Source of the DNA: Martinezella rhizogenes
Lineage (GTDB): Bacteria; Pseudomonadota; Alphaproteobacteria; Rhizobiales; Rhizobiaceae
Reading direction: 5' to 3'
Assembly (NCBI GenBank): GCA_013322215.1
Contig: JAAMEZ010000050.1
Coordinates: 146,895-210,894, forward strand
Length of the DNA: 64,000 nt
Shown here: one piece after another, positions 1 to 11,300 of the stretch
How positions within the stretch are numbered: the first letter of the stretch is position 1
Layout of the letters: every line of letters starts with the position of its first letter
Notes under the pieces: model-generated
The model's input: the letters and a program-made list of their open reading frames with translations, nothing else
What the model was told of the DNA's origin: nothing
The model's database searches: none
Position numbers and translations under genes: made by a program

Positions 1-1701
1 ATAGGCGGGCTTTTGGCAGCGGTTCTCGCGGCTTCGACCGCGGCGGCGCAGACGCCCAACGACGATTTCGCGCGTCGTCAGGCGCAGGAAGCCGAACAGC
101 AGCGGCTGCAGAGCTTGGGTCAGATGACACCAAAGCCTCCCTCGGCCGAGGCTCAGCAGCCGGCAGTGTCCGGCAGCAAGAAGACCGGCCCCTGCTTCGA
201 GATCACCCGCGTCACGGTCGAGGGGGTAAAGCAGTTTTCGGCCAGTGCGATCAACAAGGTCACAGCCTCTTATACGAACCGCTGCGTCGGCGTCGGCGAG
301 ATCAACGCGCTGCTGCGCGACCTGACGCATCTCTATCTTGACAAGGGTTTTGTGAGTTCCCGTGTCTACGTGCCGGCGCAGGATATCGCCAGCACCAAGC
401 TGCTGCGGCTCGTTGCCGTCGAGGGGACGCTCTCTGACATCTACATCAATGGTAAACCGGCGCCTGGTTCCGGCGTGGTTGCCACGGCCTTTCCCGGCAT
501 GAAGGGCGAGATTACCAATCTGCGTGATATCGAGCAGGGTCTCGACCAGATCAATCGTCTCACCTCCAACAATGCCAAGACGGCGATGCTGCCAGGCAAG
601 ACGGACGGCACCTCGATTCTCAATATCGAGAACAAGCCCAGCCACCCCTGGCATCTGTCATTCGGCAACAGCAATCTTGGCCAAGAGCAGACGGGATATT
701 CCAAGTCCTCGGCCTCGCTCGGCTACGACAATCTCTTCGGCGTCAATGACCAATGGAACTTCGCCTATGAGCATACCGGCCCGGATTATCCCTGGCGCAA
801 TGACGGTCTGGGCAAGAGCAACAGCTATTCCGGCAATGTCAGCGTGCCCTATGGCTACTGGACATTCTCGGCGAACGGCTCCTGGTACGAATATGATAGC
901 TCGGTTCTGGGCAATTTCGGACCGCTCAATACGTCGGGCGACAGCAAGCAGGTCGGCATCGGCGCCGACCGGGTGATTGCCCGCGATAAGGATTCGATCA
1001 CCACCTTCAACAGCGGTCTGACCTACAAGGAAACCAACAATTTCCTGCTCGGCAACCGGATCGAGGTCGGCAGCCGCAAATACACGGTCGGCGATCTCGG
1101 CCTCTCGCATTCGCGCCGCATGCTGGGTGGCCTCTGGGTCTTCGATCTCTCCTACAGCCAGGGGCTCAACCTGTTTGACGCTGTTGCCCCCGGCGATGCC
1201 GGTGCAGGCAACGCTGATCCTCGCTTTTCCAAGTTCACCGGCACCATCACTGTGACCCGGCCCTTTCAGGTGGCAGACCAGCGCTTCGAGATCAATTCGA
1301 TCGTCACCGGTCAATATTCCCCCGACAATCTGTTCGGGGCGGAGCAGATCTCGGTCGGCGGTTATTCCTCCGTGCGCGGCGCGCGCGAGACCATGCTTTA
1401 CGGCAATAACGGCTTCTTCATCCGCAACGATCTCGTCTGGCGGACGCAGCCATTTGCCGACAATGCCGCACTGGCGAAGATTCTCGGAGAGTTCAGGCCT
1501 TATGTCGGTCTCGACTACGGGCGGATCGCCCGCCAGGCCCGCTACCAGATCGCCGGCGGCGACATGCTCGGCTGGACAGTCGGTGCCAAGCTCGCCGGCG
1601 GCAATATCAATTTCGATATGGGTTATTCGGATGTCTTTGGCGGCACGGTCAACCGCCGCGACTCCGGGCTTCTGTTTGTCAGCACATCCGTGAGGTGGTG
1701 A
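1..1701 (+). CDS. TpsB-type outer-membrane transporter (ShlB/FhaC/HecB family), 5' end outside window
   Basis: Outer-membrane beta-barrel that exports and activates a TpsA exoprotein, here surely the giant protein encoded downstream. The frame is open from base 1 and the first residues (LLAAVLAASTAAAQT) are the end of a signal peptide, so the true start lies just upstream of the window; a TTG at 13 is not convincing as a start. After a Gln-rich linker, a POTRA-type domain begins near CFEITRVTVEGV, containing the conserved turn YLDKGFVSSRVYVP. The remaining about 400 residues show the alternating pattern of a 16-strand barrel, with the VRGARE motif of the family (the barrel lid-lock loop) and a C-terminal aromatic residue (SVRW). 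Length is normal for FhaC/ShlB proteins. The next gene starts 2 bases after the stop, so this is the first visible gene of a TPS operon. Confidence 0.93.
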   Translation: MGGLLAAVLAASTAAAQTPNDDFARRQAQEAEQQRLQSLGQMTPKPPSAEAQQPAVSGSKKTGPCFEITRVTVEGVKQFSASAINKVTASYTNRCVGVGEINALLRDLTHLYLDKGFVSSRVYVPAQDIASTKLLRLVAVEGTLSDIYINGKPAPGSGVVATAFPGMKGEITNLRDIEQGLDQINRLTSNNAKTAMLPGKTDGTSILNIENKPSHPWHLSFGNSNLGQEQTGYSKSSASLGYDNLFGVNDQWNFAYEHTGPDYPWRNDGLGKSNSYSGNVSVPYGYWTFSANGSWYEYDSSVLGNFGPLNTSGDSKQVGIGADRVIARDKDSITTFNSGLTYKETNNFLLGNRIEVGSRKYTVGDLGLSHSRRMLGGLWVFDLSYSQGLNLFDAVAPGDAGAGNADPRFSKFTGTITVTRPFQVADQRFEINSIVTGQYSPDNLFGAEQISVGGYSSVRGARETMLYGNNGFFIRNDLVWRTQPFADNAALAKILGEFRPYVGLDYGRIARQARYQIAGGDMLGWTVGAKLAGGNINFDMGYSDVFGGTVNRRDSGLLFVSTSVRW

Positions 1702-1703
1702 TC

Positions 1704-2306
1704 ATGAGTGAGAAGATGAAGGAAAGTAGGAAAAAATTGCATCGCGGGGTGACCAGAGCTCTGCTTGCCGCTGCGCTTGTGGGTTCGATTGTCGTGGCCG
1801 GATGCACCACACAAGATCCACGCCTCACCGCGGCACTTAGCACAGCCAGTATAGCTGATGTCCGCATAGAATCGGCGCCTGATCTGAGGATGGGATCACC
1901 TTTATTAAACGGTGACACGCGGGAATCTCAGGTAGCACTCGTGTCGCGCGTCTTGCAGCAAAGACTTGCAAAAGATCTGAAGGGCTATCCAGGGGGCAAT
2001 ATTCCCGCCAGGTTGATTGTTACCCTTCATGATCTGGATGTGGCGTCGGCTCCCGGCAGAATTATCGCAGGCAATAACAGCTTTATCGATGGAACCGTCC
2101 GTCTGGAGGACATGCGCACAGGAAAACTGATCGCGCAGGCTCAGGAGATTCGCGCCAACGACATGACGGTCCGCGGGAATGGGTTAGCGCTCATTCCGGC
2201 GATGGTCATCAATGCGGCCGTCACCCCCAATCAGACCGCCGTGGCGACCCAACTTGCCGAGACGTTCATGAAGCAGGTGAAGACGTGGCTAACGCCACGG
2301 AAGTAG
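1704..2306 (+). CDS. small lipoprotein inside the two-partner secretion operon
   Basis: Predicted lipoprotein of 200 residues: a basic N-terminus (KMKESRKKLHRG), a hydrophobic stretch and a lipobox VVAGC, so it should be processed by signal peptidase II and anchored to a membrane. The ATG at 1704 is chosen because a GAGG sequence lies about 8 bases upstream; GTG codons at 1695 and 1698 are in frame but overlap the tpsB stop. I recognise no enzyme motif. The mature part is an alpha/beta mix with a segment describing attributes such as FIDGTVRLEDMRTGKLIAQ, reminiscent of periplasmic assembly lipoproteins. Placement between the transporter gene and the exoprotein gene suggests a role in export, folding or anchoring of the TpsA protein; that role is inference. 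Confidence 0.8.
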   Translation: MSEKMKESRKKLHRGVTRALLAAALVGSIVVAGCTTQDPRLTAALSTASIADVRIESAPDLRMGSPLLNGDTRESQVALVSRVLQQRLAKDLKGYPGGNIPARLIVTLHDLDVASAPGRIIAGNNSFIDGTVRLEDMRTGKLIAQAQEIRANDMTVRGNGLALIPAMVINAAVTPNQTAVATQLAETFMKQVKTWLTPRK

Positions 2307-2355
2307 TTGATCGAAAATTCACGGCGAGCAAAAAAACGTTCAACAGGACAGGGCG

Positions 2356-5300
2356 ATGACCATGACGTCAGCACGTGTTTCAAGTGGCGAAAATGGCAAG
2401 GTAAGTATCAGACGCCTAGGCAACGCCATGCGTCAACTGTCTGCGACGCTTCTGAGCGCTCTGCTTGTCTTTCAGCCGATGCTGGCCAATGCCCAGTCGG
2501 TATCGGCCGCTGGATCGGCTCCCGTTGCCAATCAGCCGAGTGTCGGTGCTGCCCCGAACGGCGTGCCGCTGATCGATATCGTCACGCCGAACGCCATCGG
2601 CCTCTCACATAACAAATACGACAACTTCAATGTCGGCACCCAGGGTCTGATCCTCAACAACTTCAAAGGTGAAGTCGGCACGTCGAACTTAGGCGGCGCG
2701 ACACCCGGCAACCCGAACCTCAACGGCTCCGGCCCCGCTTCTGTCATCCTCAACGAAGTCACATCAGGCAATCGTTCCGCGCTGAACGGTCAGATGGAAG
2801 TGTTCGGTGGCCGCGCAGACGTTATAGTGGCGAACCCTAATGGAATAACCTGCGACGGCTGCGGCTTCATCAACACGCCGCATGCCACGCTGACGACAGG
2901 CGTCCCCAATATCGGCGCCGACGGAAGCCTAACCGGCTTCACCGTCAATGGCGGCGACGTCACTTTCGAAGGGGCAGGGACGAACCTCACTACTGCTCCC
3001 GGCGCAGTCGATCTCTTCGACGTCGTCTCGCGCCAGATCCATGTGAATGCTCCAGTGTATGGCAAGACCGTGCGCCTGACTGGTGGCGCCAGCCAGTATA
3101 ATTACGCGACCGGAGAGTCTACAGCGCTGACGGCAACGTCAGGCACGCCCGAATACGCGATCGACGGTTCGGCGCTCGGCGCCATGCAGGCCGATCGCAT
3201 CAAGGTCGTCGTCACCGAAAAGGGTGCTGGGGTCAAGATGAGCGGCGACATGGCCGCCAATGCCGGCGAACTGACACTGTCGGCCGACGGCAAGATCTCG
3301 ATCGGCAATGCGTCTGGTCGCGATGGCGTCACGATCACCTCGAAACAGAAGGTCACGGCCGCCAAGGTTACCTCAAGGCAGAAGGTTGCGGTCCAGGCCG
3401 ATCAGGGCATCACTCTGCAGTCCATCGCCGCCGACAGCGATATCGTGCTTGCGAGCGGAACCGGCCTGCTCAGCGTATCGGGTGACGTCAACAGCGGCAC
3501 GACCGTGCAAATGAATTCAGGCGGCGGGATTGCTGCTGGCAGCGTCACCGCTGGCAATGGCGCAACAACCCTTGTCGCCACCTCTGGCGATATCGCGATC
3601 GCAGGTGCAGCCATTAGCTCCGGTGACCTCAGTCTGACGGCGTCAGCCGGCTCGATCTCGGCCGCCTCGCTGCAGAGCGGCCAGAACATCGCCTCGAACG
3701 CCGCTCTCGATATTGCCGTTACCGGCAATATGCAGGCACGGGGCAATGTCAATGTTACCGGCCGGTCCATATCGACCGGCAAAGTCATCTCAGGCATCAA
3801 CATCGCCGCCACCAGCGCCGATCCGAATGGCAATGTGGTGCTTGGGGTAGCCGGTGATCTGAGCCTGACGGCGACCGGCGGCAATATCGCCACCGGCAAT
3901 CTTTTGTCGGCCGGAAGCCTCAAGACGACCGCGACCGGCAATATGACCGCGGGCGGCGTTCAGTCGGCCAACGACCTGACGATCTCAGCGGCATCGCTGA
4001 CGGTGAGCGGCGTCACCTCCCATGGAGCGCTTACGGTCAATACGGCAGGCGGCCGCGTTGACGTCAGTGGCCAGGTTTTGGTTGCAAGCAATGTCCTGAT
4101 CTCGGGTTCTGCTCTTCAGGCCGGCGCCATTGCCGCCGGTGTAGACTTTGCCGCTACCGACGCGAACGGCGGCGGTATTGTTCTCGGCTCGTCGGGTACG
4201 CTCGGGCTCACCGCCACCGCAGGCAATATCGTTGCCGACAAGCTTCTGTCGGCAGGCGACCTGACGGCTCAGGCCGCCCAATTGCAGGCAAATAACATCA
4301 CGAGCCATGGCGCGATCGGCATCACCGGCGGTGTCAATGTCGCCAACCAATTGCTCAGCGCTGGCAATATCACCATCAATGGCAACGCCAATGGGGTCAG
4401 CACCGGTCTACTCGCGTCCGGCGTCGACTTTGCCGCGACCAAAGTCAATGGCGGCAACATCGTGCTGGCGGGTAGCGGCGATCTGACGATCAATGACAGC
4501 GCCGGCGCTATCCAGGCAGGGACCGTGCTTGCAGCCGGCGCGGTCAATGCCAGCGGCCGGACCATCACCGCCGATACGATCACCGGCCACAAGGACATCA
4601 CGCTTTCGGGCGCCACCGGTGCGACGGCCGGAAGTGGTGTCGTAGATGTGACTGGCCAGGTTCTCGGTGCAGGCAATATCGTCGTTTCCGGCTCCGACAT
4701 TAAAGCCGACGCCGTTGTTTCCGGCGTCGATATAGCCGCCACCAATGCCTCTGGCGGCGGCGTCATACTCAGCCCGACCACGGCTGGGACTGGCAATCTT
4801 TCATTGACTGCGTCCGACCAGCTCAAGGTCGGTACCTTGCTGTCCGCCGGCGATTTCAATGCCAGCGGTGCGGCGATCACCGCCAGCAATATCTCGGCCC
4901 ATCACGACATGACGCTGGGCGGCATTATCAGTGTCAGCGGCCAGATTCTCGGCTCCAGCAATGTCTCGATCACCGGGGAGAGCCTGTCTGCACAGACCAT
5001 CATCGCCGGCCTTGATTTTGGTGGCACAAATGCGTCTGGCGGCAACATCGTGCTTGGTCAGGCCGGTGATTTGAACGTGTCCGTCAACGGCGCTGTAACG
5101 GCGCCAATCATCCAGGCCGCAGGTATCATTGATGTGAGCGGCGCGTCCGTCACAGCAGATTCGATCACCGGTCATAAGGATATAACCCTTTCCGGCGCGG
5201 GCGCCGGCGTGAATGTTACCAATCAGGTGCTGAGCGGCGGGGATGTTGCGATCTCCGGTTCCAGTATCGGTGCCGGAACCATAGTCTCAGGCGCCGACTT

Positions 5301-8300
5301 CACGAGGACTGCCGCCGCCAATGGCAATATCGTGCTGGCCGGGAGCGGTGACCTTACGCTTGCGGCTTCGGGCGCACTCAGCGCCGGCACGCTGCTCTCA
5401 GCTGGCAATCTCAACGCCTCAGGCTCGACCGTCACCGCTGACGGGATAACGGCCCACGGTGCCCTGACGCTCGGGGGCGCGATTAATGTCACAGACCAGA
5501 TCCTCGGATCTGGCAACGTGTTGATCACCGGCCAGAGCCTGTCGGCGCAAACCCTCGTTGCCGGCATTGATTTTGCCGCGACCAATGCTTCTGGTGGCAA
5601 TATCGTCCTTGGCCAGGCTGGCGATTTGACTGTGTCGGTGAACGGGACCGTAGCGGCTCCCACCATACAGGCGGCAGGGGCCATCGACATCGGCGGCGCG
5701 TCTGTCTCCGCAGGCTCGATCACCGGCCACAAGGATATTACCCTTTCCGGCGCCACCGACACGACGACCGCGGGCGGTCGCGTTGACGTCAACAGTCAGG
5801 TTCTGGGCGGCGGCGGCATCGCCATCTCGGGTGCAGGCATCAAGGTTGGAACAGTGGTTTCCGGCGTTGATTTTACCAAAACTGCCGCTGCAAATGGCAA
5901 TATCGTTCAGACCGCAAGCGGCGACCTGACGCTCGTGTCGACGGGTTCGATCGATGCAGGCACATTGCTGTCCGCCGGTGCACTCTCGGCCAACGGCCTT
6001 ACTGTGACCGCTGATGCGGCCACGGCGCATGGCGATATTACCCTTAAAGGCACGGGTGCAACGACCACGAGCGCGGGTGTAAGCATTGCTGGCCAGATCC
6101 TCGGATCCGGCAACGTTTCGATCACGGGCCAAAGCCTGTCCGCCCAAACGATCGTTTCCGGTATTGATTTCGATGCCATCAATGCCGACGGCGGCAATAT
6201 CGCCCTTGGTCAACGCGGTGATCTGACCGTGAATGTCAATGGCGCCGTAGCTGCGTCGACCATACAGGCAGCGGGTGCCATCGATCTCAGCGGCACCTCG
6301 GTCGCAGCAGCTTCGATCACTGGCCACAAGGATGTAACGCTTTCCGGAACGGCCGTCGGAGGCGTGACCGTTGCCAATCAGCTGCTCGGTGGCGGCAACA
6401 TCGGCATCTCCGGCTCGAGCATCCAAACTGGGGCTATCGTCTCAGGCGTCGATTTCGCCGCGACGGCAGCCGCCAATGGGAACATCGTCCAGACAACGAG
6501 CGGCAATCTGACGCTCGCTTCGACGGGTTCTATCAAGACTGGCACATTGCTTTCGGCTGGCAGTTTTTCGGCCAGCGGTGCGACCGTGACCGCGGATGCC
6601 GTCACAGCGCATGGCGACATGATGCTCAATGGTGCCACCAGCGTTGCCGGCCAGATCCTTGGCGCTGGCAACGTGCTGATCACAGGTCAGAGCCTGTCGG
6701 CCCAATCTGTCGTCGCCGGTATCGACTTCGACGCGACCAGTAGGGCAGGCGGCAATATCGTTCTTGGCCAGACTGGCGACCTGACAGCCCAGCTCAGCGG
6801 CGGGCTCTCCGCATCCACGATCGAGGCGGCCGGTGCCATCAATGCCAATGCTGGTATCGTTACGGCCGATACCGTCATCGGCCACAAGGATATCGCGCTC
6901 ACCGGGGCGACCACCGTTAATGGTCAGATCCTTGGCGGTAGAGACATCAGCGTCTCAGGCTCGAGCATTGCAGCAGGCGCAATCGTCTCCGGTGTCGACT
7001 TTGCCGAAACGGCTGCTGCCAACGGCGATATTGTCCAGACATCAAGTGGTGATCTGTCGCTGAGCTCCGCGGGCGATATCACGGTCAGCACACTGCTCTC
7101 CGCCGGCGATCTTACCGCTCAGGCCACGAATCTGACAGCGAGCAACATCACCAGCCATGGCAACACCGGCCTTCAGGCCAGCGGTCTCGTGGACGTCAGT
7201 GATCAGGTTTTGTCGGCCGGTGATCTTACGATCGACGCAAATAGCCTCAGCGCCGGCGCCCTGATCTCCGGAGTCGATTTCGCGGGCACCAATGGGGGCG
7301 GTGGCAACATCGTGCTCGCCCAATCCGGCGCCATGAACCTTGCCGTTGCGGGCAACGCCACGGCCGGCACGATCCTGTCGGCCGGCGACGTGACCGCGAA
7401 AGCAGCGGACCTCCAGGCAAGCAGCATCACCAGCCATGGCAAGGTCGGTATTGTCGGCAACGTCGACGTCAGCAACCAGATTCTTGCCGCCGGCGACGTC
7501 ACCATCAATGGTGGCAGCATCAGCGCGCCGACCCTGATCTCCGGCATCGACTTTGCCGCCACCAATGCCGCGGGCGGCACTATCGTGCTGGCATCGTCGG
7601 GAGCCACGAATCTTACGGCCTCCGGCAATATTGCCGCTGGGACGATCCTTTCGGCCGGTGACTTCACGGCGAATGCGGCGGATGTCATTGCCGACAGCAT
7701 CACCGCTCATGGCAGCGCAGGCATTGTCGGCAATGTCGATGTCAGCAACCAGATCATTGCTGCTGGCAATCTCACGGTTAGCGGCGGTCACATCAATGCA
7801 CCAACGCTGATCTCCGGCATCGATTTCGCGGCCACCAATGCCGCTAGCGGGAGCATCGTGCTCGGAACTGCCGCGACGATTGCAGGCAATCGCGCTGGCG
7901 ATATGACCCTGACCGCCTCTGCCGGCATCGCCACGCAGACCATGCTATCGGCTGGCGCAATCGCCGCCAGCGGTACCGCGATCACCGCCAACGCTGTGAC
8001 GGGGCATGGCGACATTACCCTCGCCGGCAGCCTCAGCGTCAATGTCTCGGGCCAACTCCTCGGCGCCGGCGACGTCTTGCTCTCCGGTTCGACCGTCCAA
8101 CTCGGCCAGGCAGTCACCGGCGTCGATTTCGCGACCACCGCGCGGTCGTCAAACGGCGCCATCGCTCTCGGATCAAGCGGCGATCTGACTATTAACGCCG
8201 GAAGTGCGTCGGCCAGCACGCTGATCGTCGCAGGCAACCTCAATGTGACGGCGAGTGCCTTTACGGGCGGCAACATCACCGGTCACGGAGCGGTCTCGAT

Positions 8301-11300
8301 CGGTTCGGCCACCAGTCCTGGCGCCATCAGGATCAATGGCCAGCTCCTGGGCGCCAGCAACGTCTCGATGACCGGATCTGCCGTTAGCGGCAACGTCATC
8401 GCGGCCGGTGTCGATTTTGCGGCGATGGACCAATCGGGAGCCGGTAATGTCATTCTTGGCCAGAGCGGTAATCTGACGCTCGCAGCCACGGCAGGCGACA
8501 TCTCTTTCAACAGCCTCCTTGCTGCCGGGACGATTACGGCCAATGCGGCGAACAATATCGGCGCCAATGCCGTCGCCCACGGAGACCTGGCGCTGACCGC
8601 CGGCAACGCCATCACGCTCACCGGCCAATCGCTGGGGACCGGCAATATCAATCTCAATGCCCGGTCGATCTCGATCGATACGCTGGTCTCCGGCGTCGAT
8701 TTTGCCGCCACCAACGCGTCAGGCAACCGCAGCCTGATGTTGCGTCGCGCCGGCACGATGACGCTTGCCGCCTCGAACGGCAGCATCAGCGCGAACTCAT
8801 TGCTCTCGGGCGGCAATCTTGCCGCTACGGCGACGCAAAATATCGGCTACAACAGTCTGCAGAGCCTGGGCAACGCTGCGCTCGCAAGCCCTGGCGCCAT
8901 TTCCTACACCAGCACCACCCGCGTCGGTGGCAGCCTGACCCTTAATACCGGGGCGCTGGATCTTTCGGGCAGCAGGGGCAGCGGGATTGCCGCGGGCGGC
9001 ACGCTGATCGTCAACGCTTCATCCGCCAATCTCTCGGGAAGCAATCTCGTCTTCGGCGGCCTGAGCCTCAATCTCTCCGGCGGTGTTGATCTTTCCAATG
9101 CACAGGTCAGCACCGTCGCCAATGCCGGCGGTTCCGGTGACATTACCATTTCTGCTGCGGGCCTTGCCACCACCGCCGGCACTTCGCTGCTCGCCGCCCA
9201 TGACCTGACGCTGAACCTGCCGTCGCTCGGCAATACCGGCCAATTGGCGGCCGGCAACAATCTGACCTTCAACCTATCAGGCGATTTCTACAACAGCCCG
9301 TCCGGTCTCGTCTTTGCTGGCAACAATGCCAACCTCTTTGTCGGCGGTACGCTCACCAACGACCAGGGCGCTATCCTGTCCGGCAACGGTCTTACCATAG
9401 CAGGGCCTGGCGGCGGTCAGCGTAACGGCGCCGTCGTCAACTCCGCCGGTCTCATTCAGTCTGGCGGCACCATGTCGATCCTGACCAACGGGTTGACCAA
9501 TACCACGACCTCCGGACCGGCAATCCAACGCAACGTGCAGGTCTCCGACGACATCCTGCATGCCTATGATCTCATCGATGATGATGGCACCACTACCAGC
9601 CTTGTCCACCAGATTGTCGACCAGGATCAGTTGATCAGCGGCGCGGGCGCCTCCGCGCAAATTCGCGCCGGTGGGGATTTGACCATCAATGCCACCAACC
9701 TGTGGAACGGCTACAGTTCGATCAAGTCCGACGGCAACATGCTGCTCACCGTCGCGGGCACGCTCACCAATGACGGCGCCACGCTCAATCGCATAACCGA
9801 GGCAACCTGCAGCAGTTCGACGCCGTGCCAGTATTATCCTGACAAGACGGTTGAGACGACGACGCTGAACTGCAGCGGACCCAACAGACCCTGCATCGAA
9901 AATACCACGACAACCTATGAGCCCAACCCCAATGGCACGCGTGACCCCTCGAAGGATCTGAACCCCGGCACGACCGTTACCGGCGTTGCCGCGATTGGTG
10001 CGATCTCTGGCGTTATCCAGGCACGCGGAGGCCTCGCTATTAACGGCGGTGGCGCGGTCAACAACGTTGCGTCCAATGGTTCCATCGCCAGTCAGGTTGC
10101 GATTGACGCTCCTGCGACGACGAACAATCCGCTTGGTGCGCTGGGCAGCATGACGGCCGGCGGGGCCTTGTTCAACGTCAACGCCGCACTTTCAAACGTA
10201 ACAGCCAATGGCGGCGCCAACGCGGGTAGCGGCCCGTCGCTTACAGGCAGCGGTCCGACGATCGACTCGGGGCCGGTGATCGGCAGCAGCAATCTGCGGG
10301 CCAGCGGTGGTCCTTCGATTAGTGGCGGCAACCTGGCTGTGGCGAACGGTGTTGCGGTCAGCAACAACGGCGTGACTGCATCTAACGGAACTGCGATCAG
10401 CGGCAACACCCTGACGGTTGCCGGCGCTTCGGTCAATCCGAACAGCCTGATGGGCAAGCTCACTGCCGCGATCGGCAATAGCGGTAATCTCACTCAGATC
10501 CTGCAGACGAATGGCGCTCAGCTCGCAGCACTTGCCAAGCCGCAGTCCGGCGGCGTCGGTGGCACGGTTCCAGGCCAGGTCTTCCTGTTCGAGACGCGGG
10601 CTGCCTTCCTCGATGTCTCGAAGTTTTATGGGTCGAGTTATTTCATCGATCGAGTTGGCTATACGCCGGAAACCAAGGTTCCCTTCCTCGGCGACGCCTA
10701 TTTCGACAATCAGCTCGTAGACGAACAGATGCGGCAGCTGGTGGGCAATGGCCTTGGCGCGGGATCCTTTGTTCCCGGCGATAACGCCACCGACCAGATG
10801 AAGTCGTTGCTCGACAACGGCGTCGCTTATGCCGAGGCGAACGGACTTGGCCTTGGGCAGGCGTTGACGCCACAGCAGGCCGCGTCGCTGACGCAGTCGA
10901 TGGTGATCTACCAGACCGAGATCGTCGATGGCGCGCCGGTGCTGGTGCCGGTCGTCTATCTCTCGGCCGCCGACCGGGCCAAAACCACGTCAGCGGCAAT
11001 GATCGCCGGCAACACGGTCAGCATCGATGCCAGCTCCATCGACAATTCCGGTGCGATTGCCGCAGTCGATGGCATGACCATCAATGCGGGCAGCATCAAG
11101 GCTAATGGCGGGGCCTTCCTCGCTGGCGGCAACATGAATCTCAATGCCGAAAACGGCATCACGCTCGCCGCCCAGACCATGAATATCGGCGGACAGACCG
11201 TGGTTGCCGCCAATGGCGGCGTCACGGCCGGCGGAAACCTGAAGATGGATGCCGGCGCGGGCAGCCTGACGCTGAGCGGGACGAAGGTCGCCGCGGGCGG

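Noticed and set aside
5419..6426. 335-codon leftward frame
   Set aside because: It is a reflection of the TpsA repeats, with periodic meaningless composition and no ribosome site.
3780..8740. CRISPR array
   Set aside because: The repeats are about 280-300 bases, protein coding and diverged, with no short identical repeat/spacer pattern.
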